The notes under the pieces: model-generated
The model's database searches: none
What the model was told of the DNA's origin: nothing
Seen by the model: the letters and a program-made list of their open reading frames with translations, nothing else
Made by a program: the position numbers and the translations under genes
In this document: positions 18,429 to 30,560 of the stretch, piece by piece
How positions within the stretch are numbered: position 1 is the first letter of the stretch
Layout of the letters: each line of letters opens with the position of its first letter
Assembly (NCBI RefSeq): GCF_000281045.1
Contig: NW_008246091.1
Coordinates: 377,155-409,351, forward strand
Length of the DNA stretch: 32,197 nucleotides
Direction: 5' to 3'
Source of the DNA: Saprolegnia diclina VS20
Taxonomy: Eukaryota; Oomycota; Saprolegniomycetes; Saprolegniales; Saprolegniaceae

Positions 18429-19815
18429 TTATTCGTTTTCGAGGCGCACGTAGCCGTCGTTGGCGTCGTCCCGCGGCAAAAGCGGCGACGTCGTCAAGCA
18501 CGCGTCGACGTCGGCGGCGTTGGTTAACGGCACTTCGCTCAGCTGGAACTGGAGACTCGCGCGCTTCTGAGGCGGCGGCGACGGCAGCGGCACGGGCTTG
18601 GACGGGTGCTGTACGAGGTAGTAGACGCCAACCGAGATGCAGAGCAGTGCCGTTGGGTACAGTACCCACTTTTCGGTCGTAAAGGTCTGTGCGGTACCGT
18701 AAAATACGATACCGCCAATGACGCTAAACGAAATCCAAAAGGCTTGGAAGACCGGGAAGACTGTCATCGTGTCGCCGAGCGACGTGGCCATGTTGAGCAA
18801 ATGCGTTTGCACGAGGATGCAGAGCACCATGCCGCCAATGAAGACGTACGTGAGCGGGTACTTGAACTGGTTGTCGCCTTGGAACGTCAGCGAGAGCATG
18901 ATGGCCGAGCACTTTGCGAGCAGCACCGAGATGGCGCCGACGATGCCCGAGCAGATGGCGTAGTAGAATGGCACGCGCGGGTCCGCGGTCGAGCCCGGCG
19001 TCGGGTCGTAGATCGTGTAGGGCTCGCGGGCTTGCCGCTGAGTGCGTAAATGCTGGTGCAGCGACGAGACGTGGCCCGAGTCGGGCGGGCCGTGGCGCTC
19101 GTAGTCGGCGAGGAGCTGTTCTTCGAGCGCTTCCATACGCCGCTCCAAGTCCTGGAAGCGCGCTTCGTTGTTCTAGAGAAAACGCATCGATGCAAAATCG
19201 TTGGGCAACGATATACCTTGAGGATCTGCTTCTGGCGCTGGTGCGACCAGCGAATCTGGTTCTTGAGCGTGTGGGCGAGTGAGCCCTTGATCTTGGCCAG
19301 CATGCACACGACCGAGATGACGACGCACGTAATGTATACGACGAAACCTATGGTATATGCGTCGCCTACGTCGTCGTCGGACCCATCATACCTTTGCGTG
19401 TAAAGAGCTTCTCAAGTTCGTCGAGCGGATACGTCTTGTCTTCGTCCGAGATGACGGCGATGAGCACGACACCAATGATCACCCAAATGACGCCAATGAT
19501 GTCGGTCTTGTAGAGTGTCTCCTTGTTCATGTAGTGCGCAATGATGACGTTCGCGATGAGGGTCGAGCCGCCGCCAAGCGCCGCGACGAGCGCCTGCGTT
19601 GCAAAGACAAAGGCCGTAAAATCACCGATGCTGCCCGCGATGACCATGAGCAGCCCGAGCCACCAGACCGGCCGGTGGATGTACGCGCGCTGGCTCGCCT
19701 CTGGCCGCAGGGCCTCGGTCGCATGTGAGTACTTCTGCACGTTCACGCCGAGGTTAGAGATCACGGAGGCTACGACGGCCATGATCGCACCGACAAAGTC
19801 CTGGTGCGCTGCCAT
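18429..19815 (-). CDS. NIPA-type magnesium transporter with coiled-coil insertion
   Basis: Three exons (19392-19815, 19217-19347, 18429-19172) and two 44 nt introns give 432 aa. The fold is that of the NIPA (Mg transporter, DMT superfamily) family: TM1 GAIMAVVASVISNLGVNVQK, the GLLMVIAGSIGDFTAF segment, ALVAALGGGSTLIANVIIAH, and later GIVGAISVLLAKCSAIMLS, YVFIGGMVLCILVQTHLLN and FQAFWISFSVIGGIVFYG, all family signatures. About nine TM helices are predicted. Family members carry Mg2+ and related ions across plasma or endosomal membranes. Unusually, a hydrophilic stretch of about 85 residues (roughly 165-250) with a charged heptad-like helix (NNEARFQDLERRMEALEEQ) separates the two TM halves. 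A second possible start at 19881 would add 22 residues. The tail ends in an acidic cluster. Confidence 0.9.
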
Positions 19816-20360
19816 CGTCGTCGTCGTCCTACTGCCTGCCGGCCACAGCCCCGATATCTTTTCGCGAACAAGCTTTGGCACGGTATCCGGATATCCGGAA
19901 AAAGCAAGATTCCGTCGAGACGCGACCCTCGGTTGTCGATACCTTGGACAGCTTATCGGTGGATCAACATGACGTTATTTGTATTCACAAATGTCAATAC
20001 CACTCGGACAACTCGAAAATCGCTTCTACGCGCGCTTGGTACGCTAAATTCGCTCATGGATCACAAAATGTCTTCTGCGTCGGACGCCCACGTCGAAATG
20101 TCTTGTAGAGTTGCATGCCACCTCGAGACAGCGCGATTCGAGTGGAGCTCTCCTGTTAGCGATGGAAAGGATTGTGGCATGCCTACGGAAGCCCCGCGTA
20201 CACCGATTGTACGAACTTCTCGCGTCTCCGTGTGTGCAAATTTATGCGCTGGTATAGGACCCCAAATTGCTCAAATACTGCCCATAGCAATAGACACAGA
20301 ATCTCGTCAACGGGCAGCCGGCAGCAGATGTTGGATTTGATAACGTCCGTCGCCGCTGTC
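19816..20360. promoter_or_regulatory. Divergent promoter region (NIPA / PH-EDR2)
   Basis: 545 bp between head-to-head genes. A palindromic ATCCGGATATCCGGA lies at about 19885-19899, about 75 bp from the NIPA start. The plus frame of the downstream gene is open from 20172, so its true start could be further left than annotated. Confidence 0.45.
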
Positions 20361-22480
20361 ATGAAACCCCTACTGAACTTTGGTTTCGAGGCGTTGAGTG
20401 CCGAGTCCATGTCCAGAGTCAAGCCCCCGCGCCGCGGGACGGCAAGGTCAGACAAGCACATGAGCACGGCCGCTCGCTACACCTCGGCGCCGCTGCTCCG
20501 CGAGAGTCGGTCGCAGCTCGAGGTCCCGCCAGCGCCAGAGCTTTTGCATGGACCGACCAAGGCGGGGTACCTCACCAAGCACAACACGGGCAAGTGGATG
20601 CGTCGGCGGTGGCACCAGCGCTGGTTCGTGCTTGAGAACGGCGTGCTCTCGTACTACAAGTACCGTGACCGCGCATATGCCCACGGCGCGCTGCAATTGC
20701 ACGGGACCGGGGCCCTCTTGACGATCCAGGGGGACCTCCCCCCGGGCACGCCCACGCCGTTCTGCTTCAACATCTCGGTCGGCGTCAAGTCACTTCTCGT
20801 GTGCGCCGAGTCGGACGACGATTTTCGCGAGTGGACCAACGCCATCTCCGCCACGATTGGTCAAGAGAGCGCGTCACTGGACGTCGCTGTCAGCGCGCCA
20901 CCGCCCCGCCCCACCGTACGTCGCCTTGTCTTTGGCTACGTATCCAATATCGCTGCGGTTAGACGCTTGACAACTACGTCGAGGCCGTGCCTTCCTGGGA
21001 CGCGTTTGCGTTGCCACCGATCAGTCTCGGCACGCTCGCCAGCGCCAACCTCCTCATCGGTACAGTGTCCCGTCGGCGCGCTCTCAAGTCGTGCCGTAGC
21101 GCTGATTCGGTACGGCAATGGCGCGACGCTTCTGGGCGTCCTCGGGCTACTCAACGCTGCGTGCGTCTATTGGTTTTACCAAACGCGCACCGGAGCGACG
21201 TCTCTGAGCCAGAAGCAACCGCTGAGCGAATATGCATCTTGTCCAGCACCGGTGCCACCCCACGAGCCTGTGCCCAAGGCCCCGATCTTGGGCACCATCA
21301 ATGGTAGGTAGTTTCGAAGCGATGGTATCTTCAAGGGCCGTAGGCAACAAGGCGAATGCTGGCTGCTCGTTGCCGCAGTGCGCGGTCGACGAATGCGTGC
21401 CGGGGTCGTGGGCCACCTTGGAAGCGACGCGCTTCAACCTCCGCCTCGGTGCGTACTGCATCTTTGCGCCACCTTGGACGCGATGCTCGTCGTAGGTCCC
21501 CAGTACCGGAAAACAAAACGCAAGGGCCCGTCGGCCCCCGCGCTCTTGGAGCTTGTAGCAACAGATGTGTACCGCGTACGACCGCACTCCTTGCGGAATG
21601 CATTCTTGACGGATACCTAGTCGGACACAAAGATCGACAACATTGGCAACGTTGTGCAGCTTCCCATGCGCCCGACGGCGTCCACGTACGCGCAACGCCC
21701 ATGCGCTCACTACTTACGCTGTAGTTGCAGGCGCGATCTGCTCATCATCAATTGCCAAGTGCCTTGCTACGCTCCGTCCAACCCGTTGGTATGACTGTCC
21801 CTTTGTCATCCAAACAACACTCGACCGTGTTTCTAGTGGGGAGAAAAGCAAGGCGACGGCGATGGCTTCAACTTTGTTACGTATTATGCCATTCCCGAGG
21901 CGGTTCGAGACAAGCTGCAAATGGAACCGGCGTGCAATGAGCCCGCCATTCGCGTACGTACTTGCAACGACAGCCATGATGTTCAACCTCATGGGCAATA
22001 GCTCTTGCGCGCGTTTCTGGACGATGGCAACGACCCAATCATCGTACGAGATGCAAGACATCCCTCCCAGTCAGCCTCTGCGTTTGTAGCGCGACCGCCT
22101 CAAGGCAATCGGGATCGTCGTCAACCCGGCCGAGCAAGCGCTCGGTCGAACCGTGCGTGGTCCCATTATCCGGAAGCATATTGATGGCGTACGTCTAGGA
22201 GCGGCACTTGCTCGAGACGTACAATGGGCAGCCCATCTTGACGCGGCCACAGCACCGGTTTTACCGTGGTGACGGGTACTTTGAAGTCGACATTGACGCG
22301 CACTTGTTCAACTACGTGGCGCGCAAGGGGCTCTGCGGCGTGACCGACCACTTTGGCAACATGGTGGTCGACTTTGGCTTTGTTCTCGAGGGTCAGGAGG
22401 ACGACGAGCTGCCCGAGCAGATCCTCGGCTGCGTTCGGCTCTGCAAAGTCGACGTGAAGACGGCCCCAACCATGTCCTGA
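20361..22480 (+). CDS. PH-TM-EDR2 (DUF1336) domain protein
   Basis: An 11-exon gene (20361-20915, 20963-21059, 21100-21303, 21344-21448, 21496-21575, 21621-21685, 21731-21788, 21837-21953, 22002-22043, 22090-22152, 22199-22480) giving 555 aa; all ten introns are 40-48 nt. A PH domain (about 70-170) starts AGYLTK and has the RRRWHQRWFVLENGVLSYYK core and final W. A hydrophobic segment follows (NGATLLGVLGLLNAACVYWFY, about 224-244). The C-terminal part (about 295-550) matches the EDR2 C-terminal domain: FNLRLG...KGPSAPALLELVATDVY, LLIINCQVPCYAPSNPL, DGFNFVTYYAIP, YNGQPILTRP, YFEVDIDAHLF and ELPEQILGCVRL. Plant EDR2 binds PI4P and acts in membrane traffic and defence; the START part of plant EDR2 is absent. 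The start is uncertain: the frame is open to 20172 and other ATGs exist at 20410 and 20461. Exon joins are supported by the continuous domain. Confidence 0.9.
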
Positions 22481-22667
22481 GACACCATATACTCCAAAAG
22501 GTCGACTATTCGATCAGGATTCAATATCTGTATGAAACCTCGGTTTCGGTAAAACGTACAAACAAATGATTTCCGCGGAATCGTTCTCGACGTGTCCGTG
22601 TGCCACGTCATGAACCGAACGAGATGTCGCAGATACGAAACGTCGCGTCCGATTGGAAGATCTTGCG
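22481..22667. promoter_or_regulatory. Short spacer before the giant GAF gene
   Basis: 187 bp between two co-directional genes, so terminator and promoter must be compact or overlap coding DNA. An ATTGG box at about 22651 lies only 17 bp before the assigned ATG. Confidence 0.3.
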
Positions 22668-25600
22668 ATGGGGAAAGACGCGACGGTCTTCGCCGAGGCC
22701 GAGGCGCGCGACGCTGCGGTCAAGCGCGCAGAAGAGGAACGCCGGGCGCTCGATGGCTACACCTTTATCCCGCAGCCGCTGCGCCGCCACTTCAAGCGCG
22801 CGCGGAGCTCGAATCAAGCCGACGCACTCGTGTCGTCGGACCCACGGGCCATTACGCTTGCACGGTACGCTCGCACGGCGCGCCTTTTGCAGCACGCGAC
22901 CCCCGAATTACACGCCCACTTGTACCCGTCCGAGGTCGAAGACTTCATCTGCACGCAGGTGAGCTACGAGCGCGCGCTCGCCAAGCTCCTCTTGCTCGAG
23001 CAAGGCGGGGCTTCGTGGACCGTCGTCCAGCTGCAGCGACAAGTGATAAATCTTGTCGATACGTGCTTGAAAGGCCTCTGCGACGTGTACCTTGGCCTGC
23101 TCCAGCCCAAGCGGGCGGCGCTCGTGTACACGGCCGCATCGCCTTTGAGCGGTATGCTCGCCAAGAGCCTTCCGAGCGGCAAGGGCATTTCGTTTCGCGC
23201 TATCGACGATGACGTACTCACTTTATTCGCAATGCGATCTTATGTCTATCTAGAACATTGTGGTGTGCGATGATATCGCGACCGACGACGCGATCGAAAG
23301 CTTTGGCCCGCACCGATGCGGCCCCTTTGCAGCGCTCCCACTCCCAGGTCGACTCCGCGGCAGTCGCAGCCCCATCGGCGTCCTTGCCGTCGACGCGACG
23401 CGGGGTGCGTGGCAGAGTCACCCAGGTGCCATGACGTTGCACGACGTCCTTGCTTTTCTGCGGGCGTATGGCCTCGACGATGTTGTGCCATCGTTTCAAA
23501 AGCACAAGATTGACGGTCCGTCGCTCTTGGCGCTCAAAGACCTCAACCTCGAGTTCACGCTGGGTATTTACCGCGTGCACACTCGGACCAAGCTGCTGTC
23601 GCTCATCGAGGGGCTCAACGCGGGCCTTCCGCTGCACCTTCCGGAGACGCCGACGCGCTTTGTCGACGCGCCCGAGACGATGCAGTTTCTCACGCGCGTC
23701 GCCGATATTGCCGGCCCGCTTTTCGCGACCGCGCGCCGGCGGGAGTGGCATGCGCGCCTTTGCGATGCGACCAAAGACGGCACGTGCACGCAGTACGACC
23801 TGTACTACCTTGTGATCCAAGCGCTGCTCCACTGCGTCCTCAACGTCACAGGCGTTGCGATCTGGCGCGTCTTGTTGTCGCCCATGGAGCTTCTCAAGTC
23901 GAATGTGGTGCTCCTTGGCGCGTGCGATGTGCCGTCGGACCGCTTGGCGCCGTTCGTGCACTGCAGCGAGAAGGCCATCAAGCGCGTCCCGCTCTTCACA
24001 GAAACGTCAACGTCCCTGCTGCGGGGCAACGTCGTGCACGTGGTACCGGCGCTTGGACCAAAAGAAGCCACGACGTACACGGTCTCGTGGAGCAACCACG
24101 TAGTCGAAGACGTGAATTGGCACACGATGAGCCGACTGCTGCCAGTGCGCTTGCTCAACACGCAGCACTTTCATCTTCAAGGCGTCCTCGCTGGCATGGA
24201 CGTCAACAGCGGTGATTTTCTCGTGCCGTTTCCAGCCCAATCGACCAAAGTCTGGGTGCAGCCCTTTGCGGACGAGCCCAAGTTCAAGTATGTCATCGTG
24301 ACAACGCTCCACGAAGCCGCCGACATCTCGGACGCAGTGAGCTACCTCTCGCAGCTTCTACCCGAGCTGGACACAACGCTGCGCTGCGTGCGCGGGCGGC
24401 AGAAGCGCCATCTGCAACGAACCGAGGCGGTCGCGCGTCTGCGGCAGTGGACGGCCGCGCTCGCAATGACACCGTCCCCGGACGCTCTCCGCTCCCTAGA
24501 CGAGCTCCTCAGTCGCATGGTCAACGAGGTCCAGCTCTGCCTTCCTGGCACGCAAAGTGCAATTTGGGAGTTAACGCCCTCGGCCAAGTCGCTGCGCTGT
24601 ACGTTTGCGTACCACGGGTGCGCCCGGCTCATCGGTCTCGAGGTGGACGTGCATGCTGCGGGGATTGCCGACTGCTTGAGCGCCAAGGCGCCCGTGGTTT
24701 TGCGCTCAGCCTCGCGGCTCAGCTTTCTGCCAGACGAAACGATGCTGCCCGTCGTGCTCTTGCCACTGCTTCACGACGACGCGCTCGTGGGCGTGCTCGT
24801 TGTCTTTGATTTTCGCTCGGTCGAGAAAGGCAGAAGCGACGAGACCCACCCCGAATATGGCGTGATACCGATGCTGGAAGTGGCTGCGCGTGGCATGGCC
24901 GCCGCACTCCGGCTCAAGCGCCGCGCCGCGCGCCTGTTTGCGCTCGCCAACATTGTCGACGCCGACGCGTTTGCGGCGCCCGCGCAGGTTTTTGCGTCGG
25001 CGCTGCAGTGCCTTCAGTCGTCGCTTCTCGGTGTCCTCAAAGCCCGGCTTCTCGTTATCCGCAAGAGCGACGGCAAGCCCACTGTCGTCGCCGACACCAA
25101 CGACGTCGCGCACTGGCCGGTACTTGACCTGACGTACGTCGAAGGTGCCCGTGGCCGACTGCGCGAGCTTCGATGGCCCACGTTCCAGACGTACCACAAG
25201 CTCGACAACGCAACGTTGGACGCGGTCGTGACGCGCGTGACGTCGACACCGAGTCTCTTGAGCAAATCGCTTTGTAGCGCGGACGTCCAGTACGTCGAGA
25301 CGCTGGCCGAGCCACCGGTGCCGATCGAGTGGACCAAGAATCTGCGAAAGACGCTGGAGTCGGCCAACCAAGTGATTTTCGGCAACCAAAAGTATCTCTC
25401 GACACTCGTACCGGCGCTGTGTACGTCCACCCACGTTGTCGCACTCACAGCGGCGCTTCCGTCGCCCTATTGCTTTGCCGCCGAGCCAGCCTTTCTCGAG
25501 ACCGTCGCTCGCACGCTCTCGGGCGGCATCGAATGCCTTGCCGGGCGCTACGACCGAGTGCGCGCCCGTGCTGCGAGCCTCGATGCGCTCGACGCCTTTG

Positions 25601-28600
25601 TCGCCGCGCACAAAACGATTGCGCTGCCGCTGAATTCGCCATATGCCGAACAGAGCGCCGAGGTACGTTTGGATCTGCAGCACAAGACGCTCTCGCTGTT
25701 GCAGTCAACGCTGACGGGGTGCCACGCGTACGTTGGACTGCGGCAGCCCGCGTTCCACCGCATTGTGTTTACGGCAGCATCGTCTACTAGCCACATGCTT
25801 GGAAAGCAGCTCGTGCGCGGTAAGAAAGGTGGCGTGGGCTTCGAGGTGATTGCGTCGCAGTCGCCGGTTGTGCTCACGCAAGTGTCGCAACTCCACGTCG
25901 TCCGGCATTTTGGCCGACCCGAAGCACTCGTCTTGCCATACATGGCCGTGCCGATCGGCACCTTTGGTGTCCTCGCGCTCGACGACCTCAGCGCGTACGG
26001 ACCGCGCGAACCTCAGCCTGAAATGGGCGTCGAAGACTTTCTCGTGCGGTTTGGACAGATGCTGGCGACCGGTTTGGAGGCTACCCGAACGCAAACCGCA
26101 GCGTACCGCGCTCAGCTTCGCGAACGTGGTGTGCAAAGCGCGCTTGTGCTCAGCGACAATGCCCGACCGACCGAGCACGATGCCCAAGCTGCATGCCTTG
26201 CGCTCGTCCAAGCAGCCTTTACCGGCACCAAGGGGTTCGTCGCCATGGCTATGCCATTTAGCAACGAGATGCGTGTCACCAAGGCGTCCGAGAGTCCATT
26301 GGTCGATACAATCGACGCGTCATCGCCCCTCTTTGCTGCGTTCCAGCACCAGTCGCCCGTTGTCGTCGCCCGCGTCGAAGACGACGCCGAGATCGCTCGT
26401 ATCGTAAGCGACCAGAAAGGTGCGTTCGTCGCCGTCCCGATCCCACTTCTCGGTGTGCTCGCGGTGACGTCCTTTACGGGGGCGGCGGGCGGTCCGTACA
26501 CGGCGACGATCCCCGAGGCCGGCACCGTGTCCTGCCTCCAGACCATTGGCGCGCACCTCGGGTCGCTCTTGCGCGCCAAGCGGCTCCAAGAGAGCCAGCG
26601 CGTGCTCTCGTCGGTCTTTCTCGGCAACATTTCGAGCTTTCAAACGCTCTTTTCGACCATCAGCGGCGAGCTGGCGCGTAATATCCCGTCGGCCATTCGC
26701 ATCGACGTCTGGTACATTTTTGAGGGCGACCACCCGCCGCTGCCGCAGTTTACTGCGTCTAGTCATATCCACGCGACGTCGCCAAGCTTGCGACCGGACG
26801 ACGTCGTCCAGATGCGCGCGGTCGTCTCACCCGAGTCGATTCCCGAGACGAACGCGCTGCTTCTGCCACTTGCCATGCACGACCCGTACGTCGTCGGCCC
26901 CCAAGTCGTCAAAAGCGTGCTCAAGGTAACGCGGCTACCCGGCGTCGACTGGCCATACGATCTCGATGTGCTGAAGCGGTTGCAGCCGCTCATCGACAAC
27001 GCCTTGACACTCGCGAGTCACCGCGCCGCCGCGAACGTCGCCCGCCAAAAGGCACTTGTCCGTCTCGACGCCATTCGAGACGACACACTGACGCTGCCGA
27101 GTCACGATGCGTACACTAATTTGCACGCAACCCAAGATACCTGCTTAAATGCAATCGCTGACGCGCTCGGCGCTGGCACCGACGTCTACCTCGCGTACTT
27201 GGAGCCGCGCTTCACCGAGTTTGCCACGAGAGACGTCGATGGGCTCGTCTTTCGCAGTGCGTCGCGCGAGAGTCTCATGCGCAATGTGGTCTTGGACACG
27301 GAAGACCTCCTGAGCTTCCAGTGCCTTCGCACCCAAGAACCGATTGTGATCAACCATCTGAGCGCACAAACCGGCAAAACCGTGCACTTCTGCACCAGTC
27401 GTCGGGCGACACGCGCGTATGTTGTCGTGCCGCTGAGCACACTCGGTGTCCTCGCCGTCGATAGCTTTGGCGTTCACTGCTTTACGACCAAGAACGAGCT
27501 GGAAAAAGACGTCTTGTCGTTTCTTCGGGACGCATCGCAGCGGCTCGTGGCGCTGTACGAAGACACGCACCAGCGCTACAGCCGCGACCGCATTGTGAGC
27601 GTCGGGTCGGACCTGCAAGCGCTCTACGCCGAGACGCTCGCCGCCGCCTATCGCGACGTGACGCATGTGCATAGCGGCCACGTGTTGGGCCTCGCACCCG
27701 ACTTTACCGGCGACCTCGAGGTGCTCTGTTGGCTCAAGTATCGCAACCGACGGCCGGTGAAGGCACCGCGCCACTACTGCTACGAGCAGCGCTGCCGAAA
27801 ACACTATGTTCGAGACCTCATCCACTACGACTGCATTCGGTTGCCCATGACCAACTGCCCGCGCACGCTCGACGACGCACGCTCGACGGCGCCGGATCCA
27901 ATCTTGGCCGCCACCGGGCTCGAGGTTCGCGGCAACTACCCTACGTTTGCTGCTATGATGGACGGTAAGATGGTCGCACCCCGGATCGCGTTCGTGCTCT
28001 ATCGCAAAGCCGGACGCAGCTTTACCGAGAGAGACACTGCGTCGCTTCGTCGGCTTCTGACGACGGCGCAAGACGCATACGTCGCCGCCTTTACCGCTCT
28101 CGTGCTCGAGAGCCTCTCGATCGAAATGCTCTTCTTCGCAAGAGAGATGCTCCAGGCCAGAGACGGGTTTGTGGCCCGCGGCTCGCCGCTGCCTATTCTC
28201 GCCATGTCGACCAACGAAACTAAGTACCCACTGGGGCCGCTAAAAAAGGCCAAGAAGCAAACCACACGCCTCATCGCGTTTGCTGCTACCGACGTGCCTG
28301 TGGCAGTCGCAACGATTCTACCGGCGGTCGTTGCCGTTGCAACGCCGGCTCCAACGACGACGACAACGGTGCCACCACCAGAAGCTACTGTGCCACCAGC
28401 AAAGGCCTCCAAGCTCACGACGCGCTTTCGCCCAAAGTCAAAACCAACGTTGGCGCCAACACCCGCAGCTGTCGCCGCCGTTACCGAGACGCCGCCCAGT
28501 GCCGTGCACCACGAAGTGCTGTTGCGACTGCCGCATCATGAATTCCTTCTGCTCGACGTGTTTGTGGTCCCCGGTATCTTGGACAACGCCTCGTCAGTCG

Positions 28601-30075
28601 CGCGAACGACGATGGTCGACTGGATCGAGACGGCGTCGGCGACTGCGCTTCGGTTCCGCGAAAAGCCCGCGGGCAACGAACGCACTGTCGGGTACCTCCT
28701 CGACATGTGGTTTCAAGCATCGCGGACGACGTATGGCGCCACGCGACTGGGCATTGAGCACGAAGCTCGAGTGCACCTCGATGCGCTCGTCGCCGTGCCT
28801 CCGACGCCGTGCCCGGAAGCAATTGGTACTGTGTTTACCGCTGCGCTCGTCGCTTGCGGCGTCAAGCGCGATGTCATTACGACGCCCCGGGTTCGATCCT
28901 CGTCATTTCATCGAGCTTTGTCATTGCTTATGTGATGTTGTAGGTGGCGCTGGAGCTTTTCCTCTCCAAGAAAGCCGCCACGTTTCTCTTTGAGAGCGAC
29001 CCGTTCGATCCCAAGTTGAAAAGCCGCGTGTGGACCAGTGCGTTCAAGTGCCGAACCTTTCTCACATCGTTTTCGCTCCTGCAGCTGTTGCCGCAACTGT
29101 CGCCGCCATTGAATACGCTTCTGCGGTATCTTCTCTTGCTCATTGCCGTCGCGCGGTTTCTCAAGCGCGACGCCGACGACGCAAAGGCCAAGCGCGCGCA
29201 CCTGAGTGCGGCGGCCATTGTTCTACAGTGCCGCGTCCGCTGCATCTTTGCGGGCCGAGAGCTGGCGCGGCGGAGGCGCCGGCGCGACGCGGCCATTTGC
29301 CTCCAAAGCGTCGGTCGCATGTACCTCGCACGGCAAAAGGTGCTGCGTTTGCGCAGTAACCAAGCCGCCAGTCGCCTGCAAACGTGGTGGCGGCGGCTCC
29401 AGGGGCCGAAAAAAACCACTGCGCTTTCAACCAAGCACCTCTTGGACCACGTGCACGCACTCCAAGCGCGATACGCCACCGTCGACTCGGAGACGGCGAC
29501 GACCGACGACGTGAGTGCGTGGGGAGACATCTCGACGACCGAGTCCTTTGACGCCTTCCTCGCGAGTCGACACGGCAAGGCGATGCTCACAAAGGAGGAG
29601 CGTGGCCTCAGTGCGCGCATGAAAGCCCGCGTCAAGGCGCGAAGCGAGCTACCGCTCGAGGCTCGGCTGCAAGAGGAGGTCCAAGACCTCTTTGATTTTT
29701 TCGACCCGATTGGCGTCGGGTCTATCTCGCGGTAGCTTTTCGTTTTGCTCTCTGAAAACGGTGCTGAAGTCGTGGAGTAGGGACGACACCAAAGTGGTGA
29801 TTGCCAAGCTTCGCATTCCGCTCGTTGACGACGAGCTCGACGACGTGGTGAGCATGATCGACAACGACAAGTCGGGTGACGTGAGCGTCCTCGAGTTTTG
29901 CTCGTGGTTTCTGTACGAGTACCCGACGCTGCGGAAGCGGTCGGCCGACTGCGGCAGTCTCTCGCGTGCAGACCGCGACTGGTTTGTGCACACGATGGCC
30001 AAGCGCTTTCTGCAGCAAAAGTACAACATCCAGCGCGCAAGGACAGCGGTGACAAAGCCAAACCATGACGACTAG
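22668..30075 (+). CDS. Giant multi-GAF / SAM / IQ / EF-hand protein
   Basis: Four exons (22668-23213, 23254-28890, 28944-29731, 29781-30075) give about 2,421 aa. A first GAF domain (about 105-230) is followed by a SAM domain (about 243-305: LHDVLAFLRAYGLDDVVPSF, LLALKDLNLEFTLGIYR). Repeated GAF-like units then run to about residue 1800. The clearest are near 595-705, 990-1100, 1160-1257 and 1477-1589, each ending in an IGVLAVD/FGVLALDD/LGVLAVTS-type strand; several degenerate ones lie between. After a Thr/Pro linker (about 1860-1890) comes a last globular part, a hydrophobic helix (near 2105-2130), three IQ-like motifs (about 2150-2212) and paired EF-hands. The second EF loop, DNDKSGDVSVLE, is canonical; the first is degenerate and split by the last intron. 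This suggests a calcium/calmodulin-linked scaffold that senses small ligands. The donor of intron 2 is ambiguous (28873 or 28891, same frame). No catalytic domain was seen. Confidence 0.85.
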
Positions 30076-30560
30076 AGAATTACGAAGATCTAATGTGCGC
30101 AGTGACTTAGTAAATTCGTTGCACGACCAGACGAGATCAAACCTTGTTGCTAGCGATGCGTACCATAGCTCTATATACGTCATACACGTCCAACTGGATT
30201 GCAAGAAAATGAGCGTTTGAAATCGTCAGTAGGTTTGCTGACGACTTGAAAAAGCAAAAAGGGCTCTCAATGCGCGAGTTTCCGTGGTGCCAACTTTGCC
30301 AATGTATAATCGAGCTGTACCCACCCGCGCCGCCGCCTGCGCAGCCACGGACCGGCGAGCGAATGAAGAAGAAGGAGATTGCTAGTCTCTACGTATGCGA
30401 AGTCTTTGTGTAATTATGAAGATAACGCGAAACACGTTCATATATATATAATCGAGCTGTACGAAGACCCCATTTCCATGCTCTGACAAGAAGCTCTTCT
30501 GAGCGCTTGATGCAAGGAGACATGCATTGATGTATCCATAGTTTAGACAGCATTGATGTC
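30076..30560. other. Convergent intergenic region with direct repeat
   Basis: 485 bp between the 3' ends of the giant gene (+) and the PH gene (-). It holds a 16 bp direct repeat (30305 and 30447), a (TA)n run at 30441-30450, and a short plus frame from ATG 30270 (about 46 codons, with a WCQLC motif and a Pro-rich part) that has no recognised homology. GC rises locally at 30325-30360. Confidence 0.45.
30305..30462. repeat. 16 bp direct repeat, 142 bp apart
   Basis: TATAATCGAGCTGTAC occurs at 30305-30320 and again exactly at 30447-30462. The flanks differ (CCACCC against GAAGAC). It could be the footprint of an excised or small inserted element, or a paired processing or regulatory motif between two convergent genes. 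Confidence 0.8.

Noticed and set aside
20172-20360. Upstream extension of the PH-EDR2 frame from 20172
   Set aside because: The extra 63 residues are Cys/Thr-rich and unlike the GC-rich coding style after 20361; kept only as a caveat on the start.
28887-28906. GGTTCGATCC, resembling a tRNA T-loop / B box
   Set aside because: The flanking bases do not form a T-stem, and no acceptor or anticodon stem fits; it lies at the edge of exon 2 of the giant gene.
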